Source of the DNA: Mesorhizobium sp. B2-3-4 | GTDB lineage: Bacteria > Pseudomonadota > Alphaproteobacteria > Rhizobiales > Rhizobiaceae | Length of the DNA stretch: 64,000 nt | Direction: 5' to 3' | Assembly (NCBI RefSeq): GCF_006442315.1 | Contig: NZ_VFVY01000008.1 | Coordinates: forward strand, 62,001 to 126,000 | In this document: piece after piece, positions 17,228 to 26,111 of the stretch | Layout: each line of letters starts with the position of its first letter | Position numbering within the stretch: the first letter of the stretch is position 1 | Position numbers and translations under genes: made by a program | The notes under the pieces: generated by a model | The model's database searches: none | Told to the model about the DNA's origin: nothing | Seen by the model: only the letters and a program-made list of their open reading frames with translations

Positions 17228-18591
17228 TGCTGGTCGGCCTGCTTGTTCGCCGATTTGGTCGGATCGATCGTGTTGTCGACGTTGACGGACATGCCGTTGA
17301 AGAGGCGGTTCTGACCGGCGGTGACGACCTCGTCACCGGCCTTCAGCCCTTCGACGATCTCGACCATGCCCTGATTGCGGCGGCCGGGTTTGACGAAGAC
17401 CTGCGACAGGACCAGCGCGGGCTTGTCGCCTTCCGCCGCCGGCTTGGCCGGATCGGCCGCCGCCGGTTTGGCTGCATCGGCAGCGGTCTTGTCGGCTGGC
17501 TTGGCTGCGTCCGCCGGCTTGGTCGCGTCGGCAGCCGGCTTCATGGCATCGGCGGCCGGTTTCATCGCATCCGCAGGCTTGGCGTCCGCGGGCTTGTCGG
17601 TGGCGGCCGCGGCCGGCTTCTCTTCCGGCTTGGCCGGCTGAGCCGGCGCCGCCTCCGCGGGCTTGGCGTGCTGCACCACGAAAATGTAGTCGCCATAGAG
17701 GCTGGTGGTCAGAGCCGTCTGCGGCAGCACCAGAACGTTTTGTTCCTCGGGCAGTTCGACACGCACCTGCACGAACTGGCCGGGGGTCAGCTTGCCGTCG
17801 GGATTGGCGACTTCCGCCCGGATGTTCACCAGCCGGCTGGAGGGGTCGATCTTGGGATCGATGCCGCGAATGGCGCCGGCAAAAGGCTTGTCCTCGCCAC
17901 CCAGGCCAAGCCGGACCGTCTGGCCGATCTTGAGCAGCGGCAGTTCCTGTTCGGGGACCGTGAAGTCCGCCCGCATCGTGTCGAGATCCTGCAGCGTCAC
18001 CACCGAGGTGCCGGGTGCGATGTACTGGCCCAGGTCGATCTTCGGGATACCGACCGTGCCGGCGAAGGGCGCCGTCAGCTGCTTCTGGTCGAGCACGGCC
18101 TGGAGCCTGGTGACCTGGGACGCCGAAGCGGACGCCGCCGCGCGTGCGCTGTCCAACGTCGAGTCGGAGCCGACACCGCGCCTGGTCAGTTCGATGGCGC
18201 GGTTCAGCGACACCTGATCGAGCGCGGCCTGCGCCTTCTGGGCGTCGAGATCGGCGCGCTCGACGGCGTCGTCGAGTTGCAGCAGCACCGCATTGGCCGC
18301 CACTTTCTCATTGGCATGGAAAGGGATTTCCTTGACGATGCCGGCGGTCTCGACCGTCAGATCGACACCGCGCACGGCGCGCACCGTACCGATCGCCTCG
18401 ACGCCCGGTGTCCAGTTGGACGGCTTCACAATGGTCGTCGACACGGTCGCCGCCGGGGGCTTCATCGTGGCGAAATACTGCTTGATGCCGTTGTCGCGCA
18501 GGAAGTTGAAGCCGACGATACCGCCGACCACGATGACCAGCACGGCAAGGACCACAAGGATGATAAAGATACGGAGTATGCGCTTGAACAA
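17224..18591 (-). CDS. RND efflux periplasmic adaptor with Ala/Lys/Pro-rich insert
   Basis: A 455-residue membrane-fusion protein. The N-terminal membrane helix (IFIILVVLAVLVIVVGG) is followed by the lipoyl/barrel-sandwich halves (TVETAGIVKEIPF; LTAPFAGTVGIPKIDLGQYI), a helical hairpin between them and a beta-barrel domain. The start is TTG at 18591, with GAGGGG six bases upstream; the frame continues to 18708 through the operator region and is not coding there. Between the beta-barrel and the C-terminal membrane-proximal domain is an 80-residue low-complexity insert of KPADA/KPAAD repeats (about residues 306-389, nt 17425-17673), not usual for the family. Confidence 0.92.
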   Translation of the reverse strand: MFKRILRIFIILVVLAVLVIVVGGIVGFNFLRDNGIKQYFATMKPPAATVSTTIVKPSNWTPGVEAIGTVRAVRGVDLTVETAGIVKEIPFHANEKVAANAVLLQLDDAVERADLDAQKAQAALDQVSLNRAIELTRRGVGSDSTLDSARAAASASASQVTRLQAVLDQKQLTAPFAGTVGIPKIDLGQYIAPGTSVVTLQDLDTMRADFTVPEQELPLLKIGQTVRLGLGGEDKPFAGAIRGIDPKIDPSSRLVNIRAEVANPDGKLTPGQFVQVRVELPEEQNVLVLPQTALTTSLYGDYIFVVQHAKPAEAAPAQPAKPEEKPAAAATDKPADAKPADAMKPAADAMKPAADATKPADAAKPADKTAADAAKPAAADPAKPAAEGDKPALVLSQVFVKPGRRNQGMVEIVEGLKAGDEVVTAGQNRLFNGMSVNVDNTIDPTKSANKQADQQ

Positions 18592-18686
18592 GGAAGTCCC
18601 CTCAGTCGAAAATCCGGCGCAAAGCGCGGACATCGGGACACATATCGACTGCGGGTCCCGATTACAAATGGTGGCGATCTTACTGT

Positions 18687-18700
18687 ACCGTCTGGACGGT
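18687..18700. promoter_or_regulatory. TetR-type operator of the RND pump
   Basis: ACCGTCTGGACGGT is a perfect 6-bp inverted repeat around TG, placed between the divergent adaptor and TetR genes and close to both starts. Efflux repressors of the TetR family commonly bind sites of this form, so this is the likely autoregulatory and pump operator. Confidence 0.75.
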
Positions 18701-18737
18701 CTTGTCAATTGGGCCTAAGCTTGCGATGGGAGGCGCC

Positions 18738-19271
18738 ATGAGAGCCCAACGACCGAACTCGCGCGAGAAGATTCTCGCCGCGGCGGCTGATGTTGCCCGG
18801 GAATCCGGGCCCGGCAGCCTGTCGCTCGACGCCGTCGCCAGCCGTGCCGGCGTGTCGAAGGGCGGGCTGCTCTACAATTTCCCAACCAAGGCCAAACTGA
18901 TGCAGGGCCTGGTCGAAGGCTACCTGCGAGATTTCGAGCAAGCGCTGGAGGCGGCCGGCAGCAACGACAACGATAAAAATCCGCTTGCCGTCTACATCAG
19001 GCTGTCAGCCGAGGATTGCGAGGAAAAGCAGCCCTCGGCATCCTGGATTTTCTCGGCGATCGCCGAGGATCCCGATTTCATGACGCCGATCAAGACATTC
19101 AAGCGCCAGCTGTTCGAGCGGCTGAAGGGCGAGGCGCCGGACTTGAAGTCGCTGCTGGTCTGCTATCTCGCCATAGAGGGGCTGCGCAGCATGAACCTGT
19201 TCGATTCCGACGTGCTGTCGAAGGACGAACGGGATCTGCTGGTATCGTCGCTTCTCGAGATCGCCCGATAG
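18738..19271 (+). CDS. TetR-family repressor of the RND pump
   Basis: A 177-residue regulator with a TetR N-terminal DNA-binding domain (REKILAAAADVARESG, SLDAVASRAGVSKGGLLYNFPTKAKL, about residues 10-55) and an all-helical C-terminal ligand domain. The ATG at 18738 has GGGAGG four bases upstream; the frame extends to 18702 but that part lies in the operator. It is divergent from the adaptor-pump operon, with a perfect palindrome between, so it probably represses both and is relieved by a pump substrate. Confidence 0.92.
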   Translation: MRAQRPNSREKILAAAADVARESGPGSLSLDAVASRAGVSKGGLLYNFPTKAKLMQGLVEGYLRDFEQALEAAGSNDNDKNPLAVYIRLSAEDCEEKQPSASWIFSAIAEDPDFMTPIKTFKRQLFERLKGEAPDLKSLLVCYLAIEGLRSMNLFDSDVLSKDERDLLVSSLLEIAR

Positions 19272-19296
19272 GCTTGCTGCGCGATAGCGCGGTCAT

Positions 19297-19737
19297 TCAA
19301 TCGACGGCGCGTTCGATATCCCGGCGCAGGACGATCGCGGTTGTCAGGTCCTCGACCCCGCCGAGCGTGGCAACGAGGTCGCGCAGTGTGTTGAGCCGGT
19401 CGATCGACGGCACTTCGACCTCGACGATGAGATCGAGCTGACCGCTGACCGATGACACGCGACGGACCTCCGGATAGCGCGCCAGCTGGTCGAGAATGCC
19501 GATCGACGGCGTGCGGATGAGCGTGACGAGCAGAAAGGCGCGGATCAGTCCCGCGTCCAGTTGTCCGATATCGGCCCGATAACCTCTGATGACGCCGCTC
19601 TTTTCCAGCGCCGCGACACGCTCGCTGGTCGCGCTGCGCGACAGGCCGATGCGCCCGGCAAGCGTCTTCAGCGGGATGCGGGCCTCCTTCGACAGTATGC
19701 CCAGAATGTCACGGTCCTTGGCGTCCAGTTCCCTCAT
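19297..19737 (-). CDS. Lrp/AsnC-family transcriptional regulator
   Basis: A 146-residue regulator. The N-terminal helix-turn-helix (LDAKDRDILGILSKEARI, LAGRIGLSRSATSERVAALEKSGVI) is followed by a RAM-type ligand and oligomerisation domain (VRRVSSVSGQLDLIVEVEV). The ATG at 19737 follows GGAG by eight bases; the frame beyond to 19839 has no family support. It is divergent from the kinase/peptidase/aminotransferase fusion gene and so probably senses an amino acid and controls that catabolic gene through the phased repeats at 19762-19793. Confidence 0.92.
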   Translation of the reverse strand: MRELDAKDRDILGILSKEARIPLKTLAGRIGLSRSATSERVAALEKSGVIRGYRADIGQLDAGLIRAFLLVTLIRTPSIGILDQLARYPEVRRVSSVSGQLDLIVEVEVPSIDRLNTLRDLVATLGGVEDLTTAIVLRRDIERAVD

Positions 19738-19761
19738 TGCCGACACTCCCTGCGGTTCCGT

Positions 19762-19793
19762 CAATGTGCCGGCCAATGCGGTCATTGTGCCGG
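19762..19793. promoter_or_regulatory. Phased direct repeats, candidate Lrp-type binding region
   Basis: CAATGTGCCGG (19762-19772) and CATTGTGCCGG (19783-19793) are direct repeats 21 bp apart, two helical turns, between the Lrp-type gene and its divergent target. A TATAAC box at 19794-19799 follows at once and may be the -10 of the rightward promoter. Lrp-family octamers typically bind such phased sites. Confidence 0.5.
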
Positions 19794-19868
19794 TATAACC
19801 GACGCTTTGCCGGATGCCCGATTTTTTGGCCCGTGCCAAGCTTCGACAAAAGCAATACCGGATTTCAA

Positions 19869-22800
19869 ATGACCGACGTTTCCCATCCAGCGCCTCGTTT
19901 CTCGCCAGGTCAGGCCATCGACCTCGCCGCCAGGCACTTCGGCGTGACCGGAACGGTGACGCCGCTCGACAGCGAGCGCGACCAGAATTTCAAACTCGCC
20001 GCCACCGACGGCTCGCTGTGGATACTGAAGATCGTCAACGCCAGCGAGCCGATCGTCGAGAGCGAATTCCAGGCAGCGCTGTTCGATCATCTCGCGCGCG
20101 GCAGTCCCGACTTGACGGTGCCGCGCCTGAAAAAGACAACCGAGGGGGCGTGGCTCGCGCGTGTCGCCGGCCCCGGTGGCGAGGCTCATGCCTTGCGGCT
20201 GGTGTCCTGGCTTCCCGGACGGCCGCTGGCCGAGAGCCAGACCACGCCGGCACTGCTGGAAAGCCTCGGCGGGGCGCTCGGCCGACTCGACCGCGCCCTT
20301 CAAGGTTTCATCCATCCCGGCGCGCTGCGCTCGTTCGACTGGGACATTCGGCAGGCCGGTGGCGCAAGGCAGAGGCTGCATCATATCGACGATGCCCAGG
20401 ACCGTGCCTTGCTGGAACGGTTTCTCGATCATTTCGACGCCGAGGTTGCGCCCCGGCTGCCGGCATTGCGGGCGCAAGTCATCCACAACGACGCCAATGA
20501 CTGGAACGTGCTCGTCGATCCCGACAGGCCCGAGCGCGTCGCCGGGCTGATCGATTTCGGCGATGCTCTGCACTGTGTGCTGATCGCCGAGGTCGCCGTC
20601 GCCTGCGCCTATGCCATCCTCGATGCCGAGGATCCGATCGGCGCCGCCGCCCGTCTGACCGCCGGCTTTCATGCCGAGTATCGGCTGCGCGAAGAAGAGC
20701 TCGACCTGCTCTTCGACCTGATCGCGATGCGTCTGGTCACTTCCGTGACGCTGTCGGCGGCACGCAGGGACCGCACCGCCGACAACCCCTATCTGTCGAT
20801 CTCGGAAGCACCGGCCTGGCGGCTGCTCAATCGCCTGGGCAAGATGAACCGGCGCTTCGCCACGGCGATCCTGCGCCATGCCTGCGGCTTCGAAGCCGTG
20901 GCCGGAGCGCACGCCGTCACCGGCTGGATCGCGGCAAACCGGGCGCAACTGGCGCCAATCCTCGAGCGCCATCCGGCGACGCTTGCCAAGGCGCTCGTGC
21001 CCTATGGCGACCCTGGCAATCCGATGACGGTGACGTCGGCGGCACAGCAGCCCGACAAGGCGACCGCATGGTGGGATGCCTATTGCGCCGAGCATGGCGT
21101 CGCGCTCGGCATCGGTCCCTGGGGCGAGGCTCGCACCGTCTACACCAGCGACATATTCGAGTCGCGTTTCGTCGAAGGCACGCGCCGCGCCAATCATCTC
21201 GGCCTCGACCTTTTCATGCCGGCGGGGACGCGGCTCTACACGCCGCTCGCCGCCACCGTCAGGAGCGTCGAGATCGAGGAGGATCCGCTCGGCTATGGCT
21301 GCCTCGTGGCGCTGGAACATGCGCCTCAAGGCTGTCCACCTTTCGTCACGCTGTGGGGACACATGGCGCATGAGGCCGGGCGGCGGCTGAAGGCGGGCGA
21401 CCGTCTGGAAGCGGGCGCGCTTGTCGGCGAGATGGGCACACCGGTCGAAAACGGCGGCTGGGCGCCGCATCTGCATTTTCAGATATCGACGGACACGAGC
21501 CTGCCGGCACGCGACATTCTCGGTGTCGGCGAGGAGCGCTATCTCGACGTGTGGAAGGACCTGTTTCCCGACGCCGCCGACCTTGCCGGCATTCCGCCCG
21601 AGGTCTTCCGCCAAAGCGGCCGGTCGCGTCGGGAGATCGTGGCGGCGCGCAAGGCGTTGCTGCTGCCCAATCTCTCCATCTCCTATGCCGAGCCGATCAA
21701 ATTCGTGCGTGGCGAAGGCGCCTGGCTGATCGACGACCGCGGCCGCGCCTATCTCGATTGCTTCAACAATGTTTGCCATCTCGGCCATGCCCATCCCGAC
21801 GTGGTCGAGGCGATCGCAAGACAGGCAGCGAAACTCAACACCAACACGCGCTATCTGCACGACGCGATAGTGACTTATGCGGAGCGGCTGACGGCGACGC
21901 TGCCGGCCGGCCTGTCGGTGGCGTCCTTCGCCTGTTCCGGCAGCGAGGCCAACAGCCTGATGCTGCGCATGGCACGCACCCATACCGGGCGCAGCGAGGC
22001 GATCGTGCTCGATTGGGCCTATCATGGCACCACGCAGGAACTGATCGATCTCAGCCCCTACAAGTACAAGCGCAAGGGCGGCAAGGGTCGCCCGGCGCAT
22101 GTTTTCGAGGCAACCATTCCAGACAGCTATCATGCGCCGGCAGAATGGCCGGCTGAAGAACACGCGAAGCGCTTCGCCGAGAGCGTCGCCGAGCAGATAG
22201 CCGATATGGCCAGGGAAGGCAGGGCACCGGGCCTGTTCCTGGCGGAATCCATCCCCAGCGTCGCCGGCCAGGTGTTCCTGCCGGATGGCTATCTCCGGGA
22301 GGTCTATGCGATGGTGCGCGCCGCCGGCGGCATCTGCGCCGCCGACGAGGTGCAGGTCGGCTTCGGCCGCGTCGGCAGCCACTGGTGGGCGTTCGAGCCA
22401 CAGGGCGTGACACCCGACATCGTCACCATGGGCAAGCCGATCGGCAACGGCCATCCGATGGCGGCCGTGGTGACGACGTCCGAGATCGCAGCCTCGTTCA
22501 ACAACGGCATGGAGTACTTCAACACGTTCGGCGGCAATCCGGTGTCCTGCGCCGCCGGGCTGGCGGTGCTCGACGTCATCGAGCGCGATGGGCTGAGGCG
22601 CAACGCACTGGAGGTCGGCACCTATCTCGTGGACCGGTTCAAGGCGTTGCAGGCCCGTTTCGACATCATCGGCGACGTACGCGGCCAGGGGCTGTTCCTC
22701 GGCATCGAGCTGGTCGAGGACCGCAAGAGCAAGGCGCCGGCGACGGCTCTTGCCCGTCGCATCAATGATGGGGTCAGGGCACGCGGCGTGCTGATCGGCA

Positions 22801-22925
22801 CCGAAGGCCCGCACGACAACGTCTTGAAGATACGCCCGCCGATGATCTTCAGCAAGGCCAATGCCGATCATCTGGTCGGCGTTCTGGATGAGACCATGGC
22901 GGCGGTTCTGGCGAACCGGGCTTAG
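19869..22925 (+). CDS. Three-domain fusion: APH-like kinase, M23 peptidase-like domain, class III aminotransferase-fold lyase
   Basis: A 1018-residue cytoplasmic protein with three parts. Residues 1-340 are an aminoglycoside-phosphotransferase-type kinase with the [10 protein letters not shown] catalytic loop (about 204-213) and IDFGD metal motif (about 227). Residues about 400-580 are an M23-like domain retaining the metal ligands HLGLD (His443, Asp447), GHM and HLHF (His534, His536), although there is no signal peptide. Residues about 600-1018 are a class III aminotransferase fold with the PLP lysine in [10 protein letters not shown] (about Lys856). The kinase and PLP parts resemble hydroxylysine kinase and phospho-amine phospholyases, so phosphorylation of a hydroxylated amine followed by elimination is the likely chemistry. 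The role of the M23 part is unknown. It is divergent from an Lrp regulator and precedes an amino-acid binding protein. Confidence 0.88.
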   Translation: MTDVSHPAPRFSPGQAIDLAARHFGVTGTVTPLDSERDQNFKLAATDGSLWILKIVNASEPIVESEFQAALFDHLARGSPDLTVPRLKKTTEGAWLARVAGPGGEAHALRLVSWLPGRPLAESQTTPALLESLGGALGRLDRALQGFIHPGALRSFDWDIRQAGGARQRLHHIDDAQDRALLERFLDHFDAEVAPRLPALRAQVIHNDANDWNVLVDPDRPERVAGLIDFGDALHCVLIAEVAVACAYAILDAEDPIGAAARLTAGFHAEYRLREEELDLLFDLIAMRLVTSVTLSAARRDRTADNPYLSISEAPAWRLLNRLGKMNRRFATAILRHACGFEAVAGAHAVTGWIAANRAQLAPILERHPATLAKALVPYGDPGNPMTVTSAAQQPDKATAWWDAYCAEHGVALGIGPWGEARTVYTSDIFESRFVEGTRRANHLGLDLFMPAGTRLYTPLAATVRSVEIEEDPLGYGCLVALEHAPQGCPPFVTLWGHMAHEAGRRLKAGDRLEAGALVGEMGTPVENGGWAPHLHFQISTDTSLPARDILGVGEERYLDVWKDLFPDAADLAGIPPEVFRQSGRSRREIVAARKALLLPNLSISYAEPIKFVRGEGAWLIDDRGRAYLDCFNNVCHLGHAHPDVVEAIARQAAKLNTNTRYLHDAIVTYAERLTATLPAGLSVASFACSGSEANSLMLRMARTHTGRSEAIVLDWAYHGTTQELIDLSPYKYKRKGGKGRPAHVFEATIPDSYHAPAEWPAEEHAKRFAESVAEQIADMAREGRAPGLFLAESIPSVAGQVFLPDGYLREVYAMVRAAGGICAADEVQVGFGRVGSHWWAFEPQGVTPDIVTMGKPIGNGHPMAAVVTTSEIAASFNNGMEYFNTFGGNPVSCAAGLAVLDVIERDGLRRNALEVGTYLVDRFKALQARFDIIGDVRGQGLFLGIELVEDRKSKAPATALARRINDGVRARGVLIGTEGPHDNVLKIRPPMIFSKANADHLVGVLDETMAAVLANRA

Positions 22926-23041
22926 GACGAACACCGCGCAGGGAGGCGGCGCGGACAGAAATTCAGGAGCAGGATTTTCAGCAACGTCCGGCACGTGGTG
23001 CCGGCGACAGGAGAGGCTTTGCCTCATCAAGGGAGGAAACC

Positions 23042-24055
23042 ATGAAACATGCAATCATGACCGCGCTATTGCTGGCATCGGCCACGCTGGCCGTGCCGGC
23101 CAAGGCGGATACTTTCGACATCGTCAAGCAAAGGGGATCGATCATCTGCGGCGTCAGCCAGGGCGTGGCGGGCTTTTCGGCGCCCGACGACGAGGGCAAA
23201 TGGAGCGGCTTCGATATCGATTTCTGCCGCGCCGTTTCGGCCGCCGTCTTCGGCGAGCCCGACAAGGTGAGCTATGTGCCGCTGTCGGCCAAGGAGCGCT
23301 TCACCGCATTGCAGGCCGGCACCGTCGATATCCTGTCGCGGCAGTCGACCTGGACGCTGTCGCGCGATGCCGGCATGGGCATCCATTTCGTCGGCGCCGC
23401 CTACTATGACGGCCAGGGCTTCATGGTCCGCAAGAATCTTGGCGTCGACAGCGCCCTGAAGCTCGCGGGCGCCACCGTCTGCCTGGAACAGGGCACGACC
23501 ACCGAACAGAACATCGCCGACTATTTCGCCGCCAACAAGATGAAGTACGAGCCGGTCGTCATCGATTCCGCCGACAGCATCATCAAGGCGTTCGACAGTG
23601 GCCGCTGCGATGTCTACAGCACCGACAGCTCCGGTCTTTATGCGCAGCGACTGAAGCTGACCGATCCCTCGGCCTTCATCGTCCTGCCCGAAATCATCTC
23701 GAAGGAGCCGCTCGGCCCGGCCGTGCGCAAGGGCGACGACAAATGGTTCGACGTCGTGCGCTGGACGCTGTTCTCGCTTGTCGAAGCCGAGGAGGACGGC
23801 ATCACCCAGGCCAATGCCGAAGCGTCGCTGAAGTCGCAGAACCCGACGATCCGGCGGTTCCTTGGCGTCGAAGGCGACAATGGGCAGCAGCTCGGGCTCG
23901 ATCCCGCCTTCGCCTACAACATCGTCGCCAAGGTCGGCAATTACGGCGAGATGTTCGAACGCAATCTCGGCCAGTCCAGCCCGCTGAAAATCGCGCGCGG
24001 CATCAACGCGCTGTGGAACGCGGGCGGCCTGATGTACGCGCCGCCGGCGCGCTGA
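23042..24055 (+). CDS. Amino-acid ABC transporter substrate-binding protein (AapJ-like, family 3)
   Basis: A 337-residue periplasmic protein with a signal peptide (MKHAIMTALLLASATLAVPAKA). The mature N-terminus carries the family-3 signatures (VKQRGSIICGVSQGVAGFS, GFDIDFCRAVSAAVFG, RFTALQAGTVDIL). Length and pattern match the general amino-acid binding proteins AapJ/BztA. GGGAGGAAACC precedes the ATG. It lies 116 bp behind the kinase/aminotransferase fusion, so it may capture that enzyme's substrate, an amino acid or hydroxy-amine. No matching permease is adjacent; it may share a permease encoded elsewhere. A terminator follows. Confidence 0.9.
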   Translation: MKHAIMTALLLASATLAVPAKADTFDIVKQRGSIICGVSQGVAGFSAPDDEGKWSGFDIDFCRAVSAAVFGEPDKVSYVPLSAKERFTALQAGTVDILSRQSTWTLSRDAGMGIHFVGAAYYDGQGFMVRKNLGVDSALKLAGATVCLEQGTTTEQNIADYFAANKMKYEPVVIDSADSIIKAFDSGRCDVYSTDSSGLYAQRLKLTDPSAFIVLPEIISKEPLGPAVRKGDDKWFDVVRWTLFSLVEAEEDGITQANAEASLKSQNPTIRRFLGVEGDNGQQLGLDPAFAYNIVAKVGNYGEMFERNLGQSSPLKIARGINALWNAGGLMYAPPAR

Positions 24056-24064
24056 CTTCGCGTG

Positions 24065-24102
24065 CAGGCCGCGCATGTCCGGCTGGCGCGCGGCCTGTTT
24101 TC
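24065..24102 (+). terminator. Intrinsic terminator after the amino-acid binding protein
   Basis: The arms CAGGCCGCGC and GCGCGGCCTG form a 10-bp GC stem followed by TTTTC. It stops the rightward transcript next to the 3' end of the convergent sugar ABC operon. Confidence 0.78.
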
Positions 24103-25186
24103 AGATCGTCGGCAGGGCCTTGCCGGTTGAAGGGTCGAACAAGCGAAGGGCGGCCTCGTCGAAAGCGAGGCTGCGCCTGTCGCCCTTGGCGACCTGGGCC
24201 CGCGGCGGCAGGGAGGCCGTCAGCCGCTGCGTGCCGATCCGGGCCGTGGTGACCAGTTCGGGGCCGGTCAGTTCGACGACCTCGATCTCCACCGGCAATG
24301 ACGGGTCCGCGGGGCCTCCGGCCGCCGCCCGCAGCGCCTCCGGCCGGATGCCGACGACCACCTCTGCGCCTTCACGCGCGGCGTTCTCATAGCGCGCCGG
24401 CAAGGCAATCCGCACGTCGGACCCGGCAATGGCCAGCTTGCCGCCGCTGATGACCGCTTTCAGCATGTTCATCGAGGGTGCGCCGACAAAGCCGGCGACA
24501 TAGAGTGTCGCCGGGTCGTTGTAGATCTCCTCGGGCGTGCCGAGCTGTTCGATCCTGCCGTCGCGCATGACGGCGATGCGGCTCGCCAGCGTCATCGCCT
24601 CGATCTGGTCGTGGGTGACGTAGACGACGGTGGTCTGCAGCATCTGGTGCAGGCGCTTCAACTCGGTGCGCATCTCCAGCCGCAACTTGGCGTCGAGGTT
24701 GGACAGCGGCTCGTCGAAGAGGAAGACCTGCGGTTTGCGCACCAGCGCCCTGCCGATGGCGACGCGCTGGCGCTGGCCGCCGGAAAGCTGGCTCGGCTTG
24801 CGGTCGAGCAGGGTTTCGATCTGCAGCAGCCTCGCCGCTTCGTTCACCGCCCTGTCGCGCTCGTCGGTCGCGACGCCGCGCATCTCCAGGCCGAAACCGA
24901 TGTTGCGGCGGACCGTCAGGTTCGGATAGAGCGCATAGGACTGGAAGACCATGGCGATGTCGCGGTTCTTGGGATGGACGCCGAGGATCGAACGGCCGCC
25001 GATCAGCACGTCGCCGCTGGTCGCCTCGGCAAGGCCGGCGATGATGTTGAGAAGCGTCGATTTTCCGCAACCGGACGAGCCGAGCAGCACCAGGAATTCA
25101 CCGCTCTGCAGCGCGATGTCGATGCCTTTCAGCGTCTCGACGCTGCCGTAGCTCTTGCGGACGCCGCGGATTTCAAGCGCGCTCAT
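24101..25186 (-). CDS. Sugar ABC transporter ATP-binding protein (UgpC/MsmK-like)
   Basis: A 361-residue ATPase of the carbohydrate-uptake CUT1 class. It has Walker A (GSSGCGKSTLLN), Q-loop (MVFQSYALYPNL), signature (LSGGQRQRVAIGRAL), Walker B (VFLFDEPLSNLD) and switch His (YVTHDQIEA), with a C-terminal TOBE/MalK-like regulatory domain (VGIRPEALR). The ATG at 25186 is preceded by AGGGAA and overlaps the PfkB kinase gene by 14 bp. It is the last gene of the leftward operon that starts with the binding protein at 30179 and energises that importer. Confidence 0.94.
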   Translation of the reverse strand: MSALEIRGVRKSYGSVETLKGIDIALQSGEFLVLLGSSGCGKSTLLNIIAGLAEATSGDVLIGGRSILGVHPKNRDIAMVFQSYALYPNLTVRRNIGFGLEMRGVATDERDRAVNEAARLLQIETLLDRKPSQLSGGQRQRVAIGRALVRKPQVFLFDEPLSNLDAKLRLEMRTELKRLHQMLQTTVVYVTHDQIEAMTLASRIAVMRDGRIEQLGTPEEIYNDPATLYVAGFVGAPSMNMLKAVISGGKLAIAGSDVRIALPARYENAAREGAEVVVGIRPEALRAAAGGPADPSLPVEIEVVELTGPELVTTARIGTQRLTASLPPRAQVAKGDRRSLAFDEAALRLFDPSTGKALPTI

Positions 25187-26111
25187 GTGTGGATTCCCTG
25201 GATTGCATCGGCCCACCATAGTTGCGGGGCAAGGTGGAGATGGCGCGCGAGGCGATTTGCGTCGCCGCCCGCAGGCAAGCGGACAAAGGCTCTTCCCGGG
25301 CGAGAGCGGCCAGGAAGGCGGCATTGAAGACGTCGCCGGCGCCGATCGTGTCGACCACCCTGACGCCGGGCGCGGCGGCTTCGACGAGGGTTCCGTCGGG
25401 GCCGATGGCGATCGCCCCTTGCGGTCCGCGCTTGACCACGAAGGTCGCGCCCTTTCTCATGCTGGATCGGATTTCGCGCGCGGCCTCCACCGGGCTTTGC
25501 GCTCCCGCCAGGGTCACCGTCTCGACCTCGTTGAACAGCGCCAGCGCGCAGCGCGACAACCATGCCCTTGTCGCGGCGCAATTGGCCTCGGTCCAGCCAT
25601 CGATCGGCCAGCCCGTGTCGAGCGCCACCGCTATGCCGTGGCCGTCGGCCCAGTCGAAAAACGCGTCATACTCGCGCGTCAGATCGTCGGTCAGGAAGGA
25701 GCCTGAGAGCAGCGCGTAGCCGCCGGAGAGCGCGCTGCCGTCGAGGACGGACAGGACATCGCCGAGACTGAAGCGGGGCAGGTGGCCGCGCGTGGTCAAG
25801 AAAGTCCGTTCGCCGTCGGGATGGGTCATGCCGACCGACAATGTCGTGCCTTCGGGACGGACCGGCCATTTTTCGGCGCGCCATCCGAAGGCTTCGCGAA
25901 GCCAGCGGCCGAACTGGTCGTCACCGACATTGGCGGCAATCGCAAAGTCGACGCCCAGCGCCTGCCAGGCAAGCCCCGTGTTGCCGGCCTGGCCGCCGAC
26001 GCGCAATTCGTCATGGTCGACGACGGTCTCGGTCCCCGCCTTCGGCCATGGCGCGACGGGGCCGACAATCAGGTCGACATTGACGTTGCCGATCACCGCG
26101 AGCGGACGCAT
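25173..26111 (-). CDS. PfkB-family sugar kinase
   Basis: A 312-residue ribokinase/PfkB-fold kinase. The N-terminal substrate motif (VGGQAGNTGLAWQALGV) and the C-terminal catalytic box (DTIGAGDVFNAAFLAAL, base Asp260) are both intact. The ATG at 26111 shares a base with the stop of the SIS-domain gene (TGATG), so the two are coupled. In the operon it should phosphorylate the imported sugar or amino-sugar conjugate; together with the SIS protein it recalls the FrlD kinase and FrlB deglycase pair of fructosamine catabolism, but other sugars are possible. Confidence 0.88.
   Translation of the reverse strand: MRPLAVIGNVNVDLIVGPVAPWPKAGTETVVDHDELRVGGQAGNTGLAWQALGVDFAIAANVGDDQFGRWLREAFGWRAEKWPVRPEGTTLSVGMTHPDGERTFLTTRGHLPRFSLGDVLSVLDGSALSGGYALLSGSFLTDDLTREYDAFFDWADGHGIAVALDTGWPIDGWTEANCAATRAWLSRCALALFNEVETVTLAGAQSPVEAAREIRSSMRKGATFVVKRGPQGAIAIGPDGTLVEAAAPGVRVVDTIGAGDVFNAAFLAALAREEPLSACLRAATQIASRAISTLPRNYGGPMQSRESTHERA

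Noticed and set aside
15695..17314. 539-codon plus-strand frame opposite the RND pump
   Set aside because: Antisense shadow of the pump with no ribosome site and shadow-like composition.
19782..23054. Open frame of 1090 codons on the minus strand opposite the triple-fusion gene
   Set aside because: It is an antisense shadow of a gene with three clear domains. The translation is rich in Arg, Gly, Ala and His without motifs, as expected from high third-position GC.
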